Below, piece after piece: positions 8,591 through 17,852 of a stretch of DNA of 62,711 nucleotides (position 1 is its first letter; each line of letters starts with the position of its first letter). The notes under the pieces are model-generated. The model was not told the origin of the DNA. It saw only the letters and a list, made by a program, of their open reading frames with translations, and made no database searches. The stretch is taken from the NCBI GenBank assembly GCA_008015565.1, contig SSFV01000066.1, positions 1 through 62,711 of the forward strand, in the 5' to 3' direction. Source of the DNA: Nitrosomonas sp. Lineage in GTDB: Bacteria > Pseudomonadota > Gammaproteobacteria > Burkholderiales > Nitrosomonadaceae. Made by a program: the position numbers and the translations under genes.

Positions 8591-10222
8591 GTGCTAAGTA
8601 CACAAGTCCTTGCGCGTAAGTGGCGCCCTAAAAATTTCTCTGAATTAACCGGACAAGAGCATGTAGTAAGAGCGCTGACTAATGCGCTTGCGCAAAATCG
8701 ATTGCATCATGCTTACTTATTAACGGGTACACGCGGAGTTGGCAAAACAACGATTGCGCGAATTCTTGCGAAGTCATTGAATTGTGAAACGGGTGTTACC
8801 GCAACACCATGCGGAGTTTGCCCCGCATGCCAGCAGATCGATAGTGGAAACTTTATCGATCTTATAGAATTGGATGCGGCATCTAACACGCAAGTCGATA
8901 ATATGCGCGAGTTACTGGAAAATGCCATGTACGCGCCAACCAGTTCGCATTACAAGATTTATATTATTGATGAAGTTCATATGCTTTCGAAGTCAGCATT
9001 CAATGCAATGCTAAAGACATTGGAAGAGCCGCCTGAGCATGTCAAGTTTATACTAGCAACCACCGATCCGCAGAAAATTCCGGTTACGGTTCTATCACGC
9101 TGCTTGCAATTTAACTTGAAGCAAATTCCACAGCAACAAATTGCTGATCGCCTCGAACAAATATTACTGCAAGAAAAAATACCAAGTGATGCGGCATCCT
9201 TGCAATTAATCGCACGCGCCGCACAAGGAAGCATGCGCGATGCCCTCAGTTTGCTGGACCAAGCTATTGCTTTTGGCGCAGGTAAAATTGAAGAAACAAT
9301 AGTGCGCGATATGCTTGGAATCGTTGATCAAGGTCATATCTTTGATTTATTGGAAGCTTTGGCGCAAAAAAACGGTTTACGATTGTTAGCATTGGCTGAT
9401 GCCATGGAAGCCCACTGCTACGCATTTGATTCAGTTTTACAAGATGTGGCGGCCTTATTGCACCGTATTGCGTTAATTCAAACCGTCTCACAAGCGATTA
9501 GTGAAGACACTCCCGGCTATGCACGTACTGTCTCTCTGGCAAGAACTTTTAAACCTGAAGATATTCAATTGTTTTATCAAATCGCATTGCATGGACGCAA
9601 TGATCTGAGTTTAGCACCTGATGAATATGCCGGCTTCACTATGACGATCATGCGGATGTTGACATTTATGCCAGATGAATGGGATAACAATCTGCACATA
9701 TTACAAGCGCCGGCAACGGAAAATAATCAATCTACAACGAGTGATGGCGCAGTGTGCGGAAAGATGGAACAAGCCTCACAACACCCGGAGCAAACTCCTG
9801 TCATGGATTCAGCCAGCCTGAATTGGCCACAGTTGGTTCAGCACTTAAAACTGACTGGAATGGCAAAAATGTTAGCACATCACAGCGAAGCTAAATTTCT
9901 TTCTGCGGAAAAAATTGAACTGTGCGTTCCGGAAATGCATAAGCACTTACTGGACAAGAAATACCAGGATAAAATTCAAACAATGTTGAATAATTATTTT
10001 GGCAGGACTGTGGCGCTTAATTTTTCCATCGATAATGATGTCGCAGAGCAGATTCCGGCTGCGATACTGCAGCGCCAACAACAACAAAAGCAGGCAGAAG
10101 CCATTGCAGCGATTGAGGAAGATGCGACTGTACAAGACTTGATCGATCAGTTCGATGCACGATTAATCGTTCCTTCAATTAAACCTATTAACAATAAAGG
10201 AGGCAGTAAAAATGAGAGGTAA
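8591..10222 (+). CDS. dnaX: DNA polymerase III subunit tau/gamma
   Basis: Clamp-loader ATPase and replisome organiser. The true start is the GTG at 8591 ([16 protein letters not shown]); the frame stays open upstream into the SRP RNA gene, which is not coding. Features of the 543-residue protein: Walker [10 protein letters not shown] (about 45-53), a four-Cys zinc module (CETG...CGVCPAC), Walker B DEVHML, sensor SRC, and a C-terminal tau-type domain ([13 protein letters not shown] ... NNYFG) that contacts the polymerase. It is shorter than E. coli tau (643) because the linker is short. Its last 11 bases overlap ybaB. Confidence 0.96.
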   Translation: MLSTQVLARKWRPKNFSELTGQEHVVRALTNALAQNRLHHAYLLTGTRGVGKTTIARILAKSLNCETGVTATPCGVCPACQQIDSGNFIDLIELDAASNTQVDNMRELLENAMYAPTSSHYKIYIIDEVHMLSKSAFNAMLKTLEEPPEHVKFILATTDPQKIPVTVLSRCLQFNLKQIPQQQIADRLEQILLQEKIPSDAASLQLIARAAQGSMRDALSLLDQAIAFGAGKIEETIVRDMLGIVDQGHIFDLLEALAQKNGLRLLALADAMEAHCYAFDSVLQDVAALLHRIALIQTVSQAISEDTPGYARTVSLARTFKPEDIQLFYQIALHGRNDLSLAPDEYAGFTMTIMRMLTFMPDEWDNNLHILQAPATENNQSTTSDGAVCGKMEQASQHPEQTPVMDSASLNWPQLVQHLKLTGMAKMLAHHSEAKFLSAEKIELCVPEMHKHLLDKKYQDKIQTMLNNYFGRTVALNFSIDNDVAEQIPAAILQRQQQQKQAEAIAAIEEDATVQDLIDQFDARLIVPSIKPINNKGGSKNER

Positions 10223-10535
10223 TATAGGAAATATGATGAAACAAGCGCAAATGGTACAAGAAAATATGCGTCAAATGCAGGAAAAACTTGCAACAATTGA
10301 AGTGGAAGGCCAATCTGGTGCCGGTATGGTCAAAGTCGTTATGACGTGCCGGCATGATGTTAAAAGGGTCGATATTGATAGCAGTCTTATCGGCGACGAC
10401 AAGGAAATGCTTGAAGATCTTGTGGCGGCAGCTTTTAACGATGCAGTGCGCCGAGTTGAATCAACCACCCAGGAAAAAATGGCGGAATTCACCAGTGGAT
10501 TGGGGTTGCCTGCGGGTTTCAAACTGCCTTTTTAA
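10212..10535 (+). CDS. ybaB: YbaB/EbfC-family nucleoid-associated protein
   Basis: 107 residues with the family pattern [19 protein letters not shown] (helix), [28 protein letters not shown] (sheet), and [15 protein letters not shown] (helix), then a Met/Gly-rich tail [12 protein letters not shown]. Family members bind DNA as dimers. It overlaps dnaX, so it is translationally coupled. In many relatives recR follows as the third gene; here it does not, and the next gene is convergent hpnA. A 7-bp hairpin (CTGCCTT/AAGGCAG, 10524-10540) straddles the stop codon but has no T-run. Confidence 0.93.
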   Translation: MRGNIGNMMKQAQMVQENMRQMQEKLATIEVEGQSGAGMVKVVMTCRHDVKRVDIDSSLIGDDKEMLEDLVAAAFNDAVRRVESTTQEKMAEFTSGLGLPAGFKLPF

Positions 10536-10592
10536 GGCAGCCGATGCAAAAGAAAGTGGCGAATTTGATTAGTTTATGCGCTCAAAACTTAG

Positions 10593-11585
10593 CTAAAACT
10601 CACAATAACCGTTATCTTTGAACCAAAACACGGCATCTTTTAGTGCTTCAATGGCGGGACGGTACTGATAACCCAATTCACGGCACGCCTTTTCACTGGA
10701 GAAAAACATGAGCTTCTTAGCCATGCGTATACCATCCAATGTTGCTCTCGGTTCAGAATGCGTGACGGTGGCGATTTTTTCCATGCACCATGCTATTGGT
10801 AGCATTAAATTTGCGGGCAGTTTGATACGGTTGGTTGTTACTCCGGTTATTTCATCAATGCTATTCAGAATCTGTAATAACATCATGTTATCACCGCCCA
10901 AAATATAACGCTCACCATACTTGCCATGTTGAAATGCCAGTAAATGCCCATAGGCAATATCGTCCACGTGCGCAATATTCAAACCGGTATCGATATAGGC
11001 AGGCATGCGCCCGCTGATCGTGTCCAGCACAATACGACCGGTAGGTGTAGGCCGAACATCGCACGGACCGATAGGCGTGGATGGATTGACGATGATTATA
11101 GGTAGTTGATAATCGTTAGTTAACTTTTTTACAACCTGCTCGGCCTGATATTTTGAACGTTTGTAATATCCCGCAATAGTCGCGAAGTTACAAGGCGTTT
11201 CCTCAGTAGCCGGTGAACCATCCGCAGTTAAGCCCAAGGTGGCGACACTACTGGTGTAAACCATACGTTTTATACCAGCTTTTGCAGCAGCCATAATAAG
11301 CGCTTGTGTGCCGTCCACATTAATCGCATTCATTGTTTGCGGATCAGGAACCCATAGACGATAATCGGCGGCGACATGAAATAAATTGTCGCAATTTTTA
11401 ACAGCTTGACTAAGCGAGTGATGATCCAGCAAGTCACCTTCAGATATTTCTATAGGCAGATTCTCAAGATTTTTCCGGTTGCTGTTAGGCCTTACTAATA
11501 CTCGCACTTCATGTCCGGCAGTCAGCAGGCAGCGCATCACAGCCGAACCAAGAAATCCAGTTGCACCTGTAACGAGTGACTTCAT
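10593..11585 (-). CDS. hpnA: Hopanoid-associated NAD-dependent sugar epimerase/reductase
   Basis: Extended short-chain dehydrogenase of 330 residues. It has the Rossmann motif TGATGFLGSAV (residues about 7-17), the active-site Ser-Tyr-Lys with YYKRSKYQAE as the YxxxK element, NPSTPIGPCDVRPTPTGRIV, and YILGGDNM. HpnA proteins work on the ribosyl/bacteriohopanetetrol side chain of hopanoids. It lies 3 bases after the squalene synthase gene and must be cotranscribed with it, which supports the hopanoid assignment. Squalene-hopene cyclase is not in the window. Confidence 0.9.
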   Translation of the reverse strand: MKSLVTGATGFLGSAVMRCLLTAGHEVRVLVRPNSNRKNLENLPIEISEGDLLDHHSLSQAVKNCDNLFHVAADYRLWVPDPQTMNAINVDGTQALIMAAAKAGIKRMVYTSSVATLGLTADGSPATEETPCNFATIAGYYKRSKYQAEQVVKKLTNDYQLPIIIVNPSTPIGPCDVRPTPTGRIVLDTISGRMPAYIDTGLNIAHVDDIAYGHLLAFQHGKYGERYILGGDNMMLLQILNSIDEITGVTTNRIKLPANLMLPIAWCMEKIATVTHSEPRATLDGIRMAKKLMFFSSEKACRELGYQYRPAIEALKDAVFWFKDNGYCEF

Positions 11586-11588
11586 AGG

Positions 11589-12659
11589 CTACCGGTTTTT
11601 TGCTTGATCATTGAGCAAAATTTCTTTATGTATTTCAGCATCAGGAAGATTTCTGGAAATAAGCTTAAAAAGTAAATCGAGTGTTTTATCATAGCGTGCG
11701 AATAAACTGGTAACAATGATTGTGGCTTTGACATTGCTTCGGGTTATTTTAACTTGCACGCCTTCAGAGAAATCCCGGTTTCGGTTGATTTTGTTGAGTG
11801 TCAAGATTGCCATTCCGATTGCCCATAGGCAGAAACGCCGAATTCCTGTTTCTTGAGGAGGAATCAAGCTGGTATAGTGCAAAGCATTTTGTAAATGGCT
11901 TTTAGCAATACCTAATAATTCTGCTAATCCTGCTTGAAAGTTTATATCGGACATTCCAGGATGCATATCTTGGAGATTAAATCCATGCTTGGCAAAAATA
12001 TCTTGAGGCAGCCAGCAAGCACCGCGCCTGCGATCATCCCAAATATCCTTGAGGATATTCGTCATCTGCAATCCTTGCCCGAAGGATACCGAAAGCTTCA
12101 TTAATGCCGCTTTATGTGTATTGATTTCCGGTGAGTAATCACAGAAAAGCTCGGTTAGCATTTCACCCACTACGCCTGCGACATAATAGCAATATCGATT
12201 CATCGCAAGCAGATTTTCCAATCCCTGTAAAGATTCGGTTTCTTGAAAATCAGACATGCCTTGCGCCATGATGCGAACACAACGCTCCAGTGCATTGCGT
12301 TGTGTAGGGTTGAAACTATGTGTAATGCGAATAATTGCAGGCGTATTTTTAATTAAATCATGTTCAGCCGGAATGGTATGGTCGGAGAGAAGAGGATATA
12401 ACTTTTGTGCAAATTCCTCAGCTGATGCACGGCCGCAAACTACGTCAGCAAACATCTGCGATAGGTGCCGGGTTTGTTCAGAAGTTAAAGCATTGTCGTC
12501 TTCAATCGTGTCGGTAATTCGGCATAAAAGATAGGCATTGCCGATAACGCGGCACAGTGCGCCAGGTAATTGTGGAATCGTTAAGGCGAATGTGCGTGAT
12601 ACTCCTTGCAGGATATGATCCTGATACTGCTCATCATCAATTAAAGATAAAGTCGTCAT
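11589..12659 (-). CDS. Squalene synthase (FDFT-like, trans-isoprenyl diphosphate synthase family)
   Basis: 356 residues. The first Asp-rich motif is DTIEDD, and the second is seen in the QMTNILKDIWDDRRRGACWLP block (the eukaryote-like LQMTNIIRDxxED form). SRTFALTIPQLP and NRYCYYVAGVVGEML are further signatures. The enzyme condenses two farnesyl diphosphates and reduces presqualene diphosphate to squalene, the hopanoid precursor. One FDFT-like gene next to hpnA suggests the single-enzyme route rather than HpnC/D/E, which is inference. I chose the ATG at 12659 over a TTG at 12680. Confidence 0.88.
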   Translation of the reverse strand: MTTLSLIDDEQYQDHILQGVSRTFALTIPQLPGALCRVIGNAYLLCRITDTIEDDNALTSEQTRHLSQMFADVVCGRASAEEFAQKLYPLLSDHTIPAEHDLIKNTPAIIRITHSFNPTQRNALERCVRIMAQGMSDFQETESLQGLENLLAMNRYCYYVAGVVGEMLTELFCDYSPEINTHKAALMKLSVSFGQGLQMTNILKDIWDDRRRGACWLPQDIFAKHGFNLQDMHPGMSDINFQAGLAELLGIAKSHLQNALHYTSLIPPQETGIRRFCLWAIGMAILTLNKINRNRDFSEGVQVKITRSNVKATIIVTSLFARYDKTLDLLFKLISRNLPDAEIHKEILLNDQAKNR

Positions 12660-12728
12660 TACTGATATATCGTGGGGCAATAAACATAATACATTAATTG
12701 TGTATGCGGTCAGATTTTATGCAATTTA

Positions 12729-13982
12729 TCACGGAAGTATTGCCTCGTTCGCGAGCAATTCGTCGATTGTTTCACGCTTCCGGATAACATGAACAGTGTC
12801 TTTATCTACCATGACTTCGACAGCACGTGGCCGGGTATTATAATTTGAACTCATACTCATACCATATGCCCCTGCGGACATTACAGCCAATAAATCACCC
12901 TGTGCCACACCAAGTTTCCGGTCGTGGCCTAAAAAATCTCCCGATTCACATACCGGACCCACTACCTGATAGTTTTTGGTTTCTGTTGATGCTTTGTTGA
13001 CCGGAAGAATATCATGATAAGCATCGTACAATGCAGGTCGCATCAAATCATTCATTGCCGCATCAACTATGACAAAATCACGGTCAGGTGTATTTTTGAG
13101 ATATTCAATGCGCGTCAGTAGCAAGCCTGAATTGCCAACCAAAGAACGGCCTGGTTCAATTAAGATGCGCTGCTTAATGTGGCCAGCAGTATCGCACAAT
13201 GCCGTAACATAATCCCGAACGCTTGGCGGTCTTTCATTAGCATAACGGATACCCAACCCGCCGCCTAAGTCCAAATGTGAAATCGCTAATCCAAGTGATT
13301 CCAATTTCTTAAGCAGATTAAGTAACTTGCCGCTTGCTTGCAGAAATGGCTCAAGCGCAGTCAATTGCGAACCAATATGACAGTCAAGCCCAGTAAAACG
13401 GATATGCGGGAAACATTGCGCAGATTGATAAATTCTTTCAGCTTCGTCTATCGGGATTCCAAATTTATTTTCCTTTAGGCCAGTCGAAATATATGGATGG
13501 GTTCTGGCGTCGACGTCCGGGTTTACACGCAAACTAACGGGTGCAATTTTGCCTATTAGTCCGGCAGTCTGGTTTAAAGCAATTAATTCGCTTTCTGATT
13601 CGACATTAAAACATAAAATATCGGCTTCCAAAGCCATGCGCATTTCATTGATGCTTTTGCCGACTCCAGAAAAAACGGTTTTCTTCGGGTCTCCGCCAGC
13701 CCTAATAACGCGATGTAACTCACCGCCCGAAACAATGTCGAAACCACTGCCAAGCCGTGCCAGCAAATTGAGTATGGCAATATTTGAGTTCGCTTTTACT
13801 GCATAACAAATCAAATGATCGCGATTCTTAAAAGCGTGATCAAATTCCAGATAAACTTGAGTTAAAGCAGCTCGCGAATATACATAACAAGGTGTGTCAA
13901 ATTTTTCGGCTATCTGTTGTAAGGGTACTGATTCTGCGAAGAGTTCGTTGCCGCGATAGCCAAATGCATGCGAATCGCTCAT
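12729..13982 (-). CDS. lysA: Diaminopimelate decarboxylase
   Basis: PLP enzyme that makes lysine from meso-diaminopimelate. It has 417 residues with YAVKANSN carrying the PLP Lys (about residue 62), HIGSQLTAL, DLGGGLGIRY, EPGRSLVGNSG, CESGDFLG (the active-site Cys-Glu pair from the partner subunit) and GAYGMSMSSNYN. Its ATG overlaps the stop codon of the small lipoprotein gene upstream (ATGA), an arrangement common in proteobacteria. A 48-base gap separates it from the squalene synthase gene. Confidence 0.97.
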   Translation of the reverse strand: MSDSHAFGYRGNELFAESVPLQQIAEKFDTPCYVYSRAALTQVYLEFDHAFKNRDHLICYAVKANSNIAILNLLARLGSGFDIVSGGELHRVIRAGGDPKKTVFSGVGKSINEMRMALEADILCFNVESESELIALNQTAGLIGKIAPVSLRVNPDVDARTHPYISTGLKENKFGIPIDEAERIYQSAQCFPHIRFTGLDCHIGSQLTALEPFLQASGKLLNLLKKLESLGLAISHLDLGGGLGIRYANERPPSVRDYVTALCDTAGHIKQRILIEPGRSLVGNSGLLLTRIEYLKNTPDRDFVIVDAAMNDLMRPALYDAYHDILPVNKASTETKNYQVVGPVCESGDFLGHDRKLGVAQGDLLAVMSAGAYGMSMSSNYNTRPRAVEVMVDKDTVHVIRKRETIDELLANEAILP

Positions 13983-14107
13983 TTTTTCTCAGTTTCCGTA
14001 GATGACGAACGAGTGACATCATCAGCAGGCGGTAAATATAACGGCCCCTTCAAACCACAAGCACTAAGAAGGTAAGTAAATAATAGGGTAATGAGTAATA
14101 AACGCAC
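13979..14107 (-). CDS. lptM: Small lipoprotein, LptM/YifL-like
   Basis: A 42-residue ORF starting at a GTG with an AGAAAGG ribosome site 7 bases upstream. It reads MRLLLITLLFTYLLSACGLK, then GPLYLPPADD and a short polar tail. This is a lipobox (LSAC) followed by the hallmark CGLKGPLYLP sequence of LptM/YifL. In E. coli LptM binds the LptDE outer-membrane LPS translocon. Its stop overlaps the lysA start (ATGA), as in many relatives. The gene is easily missed because of its size and GTG start. The gap 14108-14202 shows no other gene. Confidence 0.9.
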   Translation of the reverse strand: MRLLLITLLFTYLLSACGLKGPLYLPPADDVTRSSSTETEKK

Positions 14108-14202
14108 AGCAAGACCTTTCTAACAATGTGTTATTGGATACTAACATAAGGAGCATGCCCAGTTAACCTGACATATGAGCATTTTCTGAATAACTGATAG
14201 TG

Positions 14203-14829
14203 TTACCGGGGCGGCAGTTGCATGGCTAACCACTCAATTAATTCTCCAATTAATTGATTCCCTGCAGAACTGAATGCCAAAACAGCACCGGCTGCATCTG
14301 CATCCGGGGCTTCTTTTTTGAGGGTGAAATCTTTTTGTGCAAGCACATTGCGCGAGCCTCGTTCAATTAAGCTGGCACGAAGACCAATGATTACATGACT
14401 GTCGTTCATCGTATCAAATGCCTGGATGAATTCCTCTAATTCAAGATGCAAGATGTAATCAGTTTTAGCTGTACTGCTGTTTTTGACAACTTGTTCGCCT
14501 GTATTGGTTATGATGCGGTCACGAATAATTTGCGTCATTATGATTGCAGGCGGGGCTCTCCAGCGGCTGTTGGCATAGGTATATGCTTGCGATGGGCTAT
14601 GATAAAGCAGGCGATATTGAATCGCGGTATTATCCAGCCATGATGGCGCCGCAGCATCAGTAACCAGCAGGCTTTTTCTTTTTTGGTTTAAGGATTGTGA
14701 TTCATTTTGCGAGGGATGGTGTTGTACACCAAAATCATATACCGCAATATTTGATGTTGCTGGCTTGTATAAAGCAGCACAGCCTGATAACAAATAAAAA
14801 ATGGGAATCAATACCAGTGATTTTATCAT
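14203..14829 (-). CDS. ABC transport auxiliary lipoprotein (PqiC-like) of the MCE operon
   Basis: 208 residues with a lipoprotein signal (MIKSLVLIPIFYLLSGC). The body has the family traits VYDFGVQHH, LDNTAIQYRLLYHSPSQAYTYANSRW and LHLELEEFIQAFDTMNDSHVIIGLRASLI. Members are outer-membrane lipoproteins that work with MCE-domain proteins in phospholipid transport between membranes. It overlaps the preceding MlaD-like gene by 4 bases as the last gene of the operon. Confidence 0.87.
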   Translation of the reverse strand: MIKSLVLIPIFYLLSGCAALYKPATSNIAVYDFGVQHHPSQNESQSLNQKRKSLLVTDAAAPSWLDNTAIQYRLLYHSPSQAYTYANSRWRAPPAIIMTQIIRDRIITNTGEQVVKNSSTAKTDYILHLELEEFIQAFDTMNDSHVIIGLRASLIERGSRNVLAQKDFTLKKEAPDADAAGAVLAFSSAGNQLIGELIEWLAMQLPPR

Positions 14830-15725
14830 CGTACACTTCCTGCTGGCGGAACAAAACCTGCTTCCCCAGGCCCAGGGGAAACATTCGGACGGCCAAATAT
14901 CAGGCTTTGCGGATGTTCTTCTAACTGATGAAGAACCCGATCCAGATTCTTTGAGTTTCGTGCGATGCTAATACTAACGTTATGTAATTCCGGAATCGTT
15001 GCTGCCAATTCCTGGGCGCTTTGCGACAAACTGTCAAAAATACCTTCCTTCTGGTTGGCTTTGGTTGCTGCGAGATTAATTTCGCCTAATAATTGATCCA
15101 GGCGCTTAACTAAGGTCGCGGATTCGATCGTTAATTCCGTGAAGGATTGCAGTATCGGTTGCAGATGTCCTGCAATACCATCAAAATTCCTTGTTGCTTT
15201 TTCAATATTTTGCAAAATTTTTGCAACCTGCGCTTGATTCTGATCATCCAATAGTTGGTGCATTTTTAATACTAATTGATTGACATTGCTCAATAAGTCT
15301 TGACCGTATCCGGTGACCTCATCCAGTAATGAACGGCGCATTGGTATGGGGGTATCCGGCGGCAATTGTTCATAATGCGTGCCATCATCATTCAACTGCA
15401 CATAAGCCAATCCCGTCACGCCTTGATATCCGAGCTGAGCATATACTGATTTACTGAGTGTGACATTTTCATTAATTAAAATATGGATAAGAATTTGCCT
15501 TAAATTACTAGGATTAAATTCAATTTTCTCGACTTTACCGATATTGACGCCACGAAAATGTACGGCAGATTGAGGATTCAAACCGCTTACCGACTCCGTG
15601 GTAACAACCTGGTACGAATTGTATTGTATATTGCTGCCGCTGAATCGCATGGCAATCAAGGCTACAGCGATGCTTAAGATAATGACGAATAAGCCAGCTA
15701 CGAGAGTATGGGCACGGTTTTCCAT
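14826..15725 (-). CDS. mlaD: MCE-domain lipid-binding protein (MlaD-like)
   Basis: 299 residues. One N-terminal membrane helix (TLVAGLFVIILSIAVALIAM) is followed by the MCE domain (YQVVTTESVSGLNPQSAVHFRGVNIGKVEKIEF, about residues 38-120). A long helical/coiled region runs to a Pro/Gly-rich end. It forms a periplasmic hexameric ring that carries lipids between the inner membrane complex and the outer membrane. It overlaps the ATPase gene by 28 bases. The longer C-terminal helical part is nearer to PqiB/Mce-type proteins than to E. coli MlaD (183 residues), so the symbol is approximate. Confidence 0.88.
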   Translation of the reverse strand: MENRAHTLVAGLFVIILSIAVALIAMRFSGSNIQYNSYQVVTTESVSGLNPQSAVHFRGVNIGKVEKIEFNPSNLRQILIHILINENVTLSKSVYAQLGYQGVTGLAYVQLNDDGTHYEQLPPDTPIPMRRSLLDEVTGYGQDLLSNVNQLVLKMHQLLDDQNQAQVAKILQNIEKATRNFDGIAGHLQPILQSFTELTIESATLVKRLDQLLGEINLAATKANQKEGIFDSLSQSAQELAATIPELHNVSISIARNSKNLDRVLHQLEEHPQSLIFGRPNVSPGPGEAGFVPPAGSVR

Positions 15726-16486
15726 AATTGCTCCGGAGAATTTTTCTGTGCAAACTTGTGGTGCATACTTTTAAAAAAAGTTGAAATGAAAGGATGCTGG
15801 AAATGGCATATTTCGTCGATGGACCCGGTAGTAATGACTTGTTGGTCAGCCAGCACAGCAATGCGGTCGGATAAAGCTACTAATGTATCAAGGTCATGTG
15901 ACACCATTACGATAGTTAAATCCATTTCCTTACGCAAGGTCAAAATCAATTCCACAAAACTTTCGCTTAATTCCGGGTCCAATCCGGCTGTTGGTTCGTC
16001 CAGAAACAACAATTCCGGATCCAATGCCAGAGCCCGCGCTAACGCGACGCGTTTGATCATGCCGCCCGATAATGCAGCGGGCATTTTGTCAGCATGCTCC
16101 GGGTCTATTGCTACCATATTCAATTTAATCATGACCAAGTCACGAATCAAATTTTCATCCAGTAAATGGAGTTCTCGCAGCGGCAAAGCAATATTATCGA
16201 ACACTGTTAAGGCGCTAAATAAAGCGCCATGTTGAAAAAGCACGCCACAACGATTATGAATATTTTGTTTCAAGCGACGATCTGCCAAAATTTTCACGCT
16301 GCCTTGAGCCGGTTTTTCCAACCCCAGCATTTGACGCAGCAAGGTTGTTTTTCCACTTCCTGAACCGCCGATAAGGGTTAAGATTTCTCCGCGATAAACA
16401 CTTAAGTTGACGTTCTGATGCACCACATGATTACCAAAACGGGTATGCAGCGCTTTAATTTCAATTATAGGTTCTTTATTTTTCAT
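15698..16486 (-). CDS. mlaF: ABC ATPase of the MCE lipid transporter (MlaF-like)
   Basis: 262 residues. Walker A GGSGSGKTTLLR (about 39-50), signature LSGGMIKRVALARALA, Walker B LLFLDEPTAGLDP, and the H-loop MVSHDLDTL. The GGMIKRVALARA form of the signature is typical of the Mla/Mkl ATPase branch. It powers the MlaE-like permease encoded immediately upstream, sharing one base with it. The C-terminal tail (HHKFAQKNSPEQLWKT) may contact the neighbouring subunit as in MlaF. Confidence 0.93.
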   Translation of the reverse strand: MKNKEPIIEIKALHTRFGNHVVHQNVNLSVYRGEILTLIGGSGSGKTTLLRQMLGLEKPAQGSVKILADRRLKQNIHNRCGVLFQHGALFSALTVFDNIALPLRELHLLDENLIRDLVMIKLNMVAIDPEHADKMPAALSGGMIKRVALARALALDPELLFLDEPTAGLDPELSESFVELILTLRKEMDLTIVMVSHDLDTLVALSDRIAVLADQQVITTGSIDEICHFQHPFISTFFKSMHHKFAQKNSPEQLWKTVPILS

Positions 16487-17619
16487 TAACTTGTGAGCCC
16501 TATATCAGAAAATACCACAGCAAAAATGGCATCGATAATGATAACCATCGTGATAGCGGCTACAACGGAGGAAGTTGTACCAGCACCCAGGCTTTCTGTA
16601 TTGGGTTTGATTCTCAAGCCGAAATGACATGCAATCAATGCTATTGTCATCCCGCATACCACTCCCTTTCCTAGTCCCAGCCAAAGATTGCCGATCGGTA
16701 CCGAGTCCGGTAATGCAGTAATAAAATATTGATAACTCAAACCTAATTGTAATTCTGCCGCCACCATGCCGCCAAGCAACGCCATTGCACTGGTCCAAGC
16801 AACCAACAATGGCATGGCAATTCCCAGACCAATAACTTTAGGAAGAATCAAACGTTGACTGTGAGAAATACCCATAACGGTTAAAGCATCGAGCTCTTGT
16901 GTTACGCGCATGACGCCTAACTGCGCAGTCATCGATGATCCAGACCGGCCTGCTACCAAAATTGCAGCCAGCATGGGACCCAACTCGCGAATGATACTTA
17001 TACCCAAGATGTTGATAATAAATATATCAGCTCCAAATAATTGCAATTGCTTGGACGATAAATAGCTTAATACAATACCAATCAGAAATCCGACCAGAGC
17101 TGTAATGCCAAGAGCTTGTGCACCGGTGCGGAATAAATTTGCAGAAATTTCTTTCCACGGAATATACACGGGGTGACGGATTAAATAATTTACATCGATA
17201 AATAATCGACCGATGAGGGCGATGAGTCCTGTGGTATGTTGCCACAACAGCAGCGCAAGCTGTCCCAAATGGGTTACTGGCCATAGCATATCGCGATGCA
17301 AAGCATCGGTTTGTAAGCGGGGAAGGCGTTCTAACCGATCGAGCATTATCTCATGCTCAGGACGCAATTCAATGTGCTTGGGACGTTGCGCTTGCCATGC
17401 ACGCCATAACATTGTCACGCCAACGCTATCCATTTGCCGAATACCCGTTAAATCCCAATACAAATTCGTGTTTGCGGCTTGCCGGGATAATTCGTTTGTC
17501 AAGGCTTCCAAGTTATGTTCGAGTGCTGACAAGGTGTAGTTGCCCAACAATAGAATGCGTTGAGTGCCTTGTACGTCACTCAACTGGTACCATTGGGTCA
17601 GCATTGGAGAAGCTTGCAT
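16486..17619 (-). CDS. mlaE: MlaE-type permease with N-terminal STAS domain
   Basis: Residues about 6-95 form a STAS domain (ILLLGNYTLSALEHNLEALT ... LYWDLTGIRQMDSVGVTMLW). The rest is the MlaE permease with its amphipathic EISANLFRTGAQAL helix, the GRSGSSMTAQLGVMRVTQELDAL cytoplasmic coupling block and four to five hydrophobic segments. In E. coli the STAS unit is a separate protein, MlaB; here it is fused. I chose the ATG at 17619; TTG at 17685 would only add a poorly conserved 22-residue leader. It is the first gene of the four-gene lipid-transport operon. Confidence 0.9.
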   Translation of the reverse strand: MQASPMLTQWYQLSDVQGTQRILLLGNYTLSALEHNLEALTNELSRQAANTNLYWDLTGIRQMDSVGVTMLWRAWQAQRPKHIELRPEHEIMLDRLERLPRLQTDALHRDMLWPVTHLGQLALLLWQHTTGLIALIGRLFIDVNYLIRHPVYIPWKEISANLFRTGAQALGITALVGFLIGIVLSYLSSKQLQLFGADIFIINILGISIIRELGPMLAAILVAGRSGSSMTAQLGVMRVTQELDALTVMGISHSQRLILPKVIGLGIAMPLLVAWTSAMALLGGMVAAELQLGLSYQYFITALPDSVPIGNLWLGLGKGVVCGMTIALIACHFGLRIKPNTESLGAGTTSSVVAAITMVIIIDAIFAVVFSDIGLTS

Positions 17620-17689
17620 GCACTTGAGCTTGGTAAAATTGAGAAATATGCCAAATGGACATAATAAGTAATATCCGTTTGGCAATTAA

Positions 17690-17741
17690 TTGTTAAACAC
17701 CTAGCAAATAACCGGTTCACAGAAAGCTGTTTGTTTAACAA
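17690..17741. repeat. Inverted repeat upstream of the mla-type operon
   Basis: TTGTTAAAC (17690-17698) and its perfect complement GTTTAACAA (17733-17741) flank a 34-base centre that includes the palindrome ACCGGT. It lies just upstream of the first mla gene and downstream of amiC. It could be an operator or an RNA hairpin. No T-run marks it as a terminator. The rest of 17742-17852 shows no gene. Confidence 0.5.
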
Positions 17742-17852
17742 GCGGTTGAAAATTTTTGTATCGATTCACTCAAAACGTTATTCAATGACCTGCCAAGGGC
17801 AAACATTGTATATCTTTTTCTGATGACAGTTGATAGTGTTATTACGATTTAT

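Noticed and set aside
9367..9373. Slippery heptamer A-AAA-AAC in dnaX, as a gamma-subunit frameshift site
   Set aside because: A -1 shift here would stop after a few codons, giving about 268 residues that lack the oligomerisation domain needed by gamma. No stimulatory structure is apparent.
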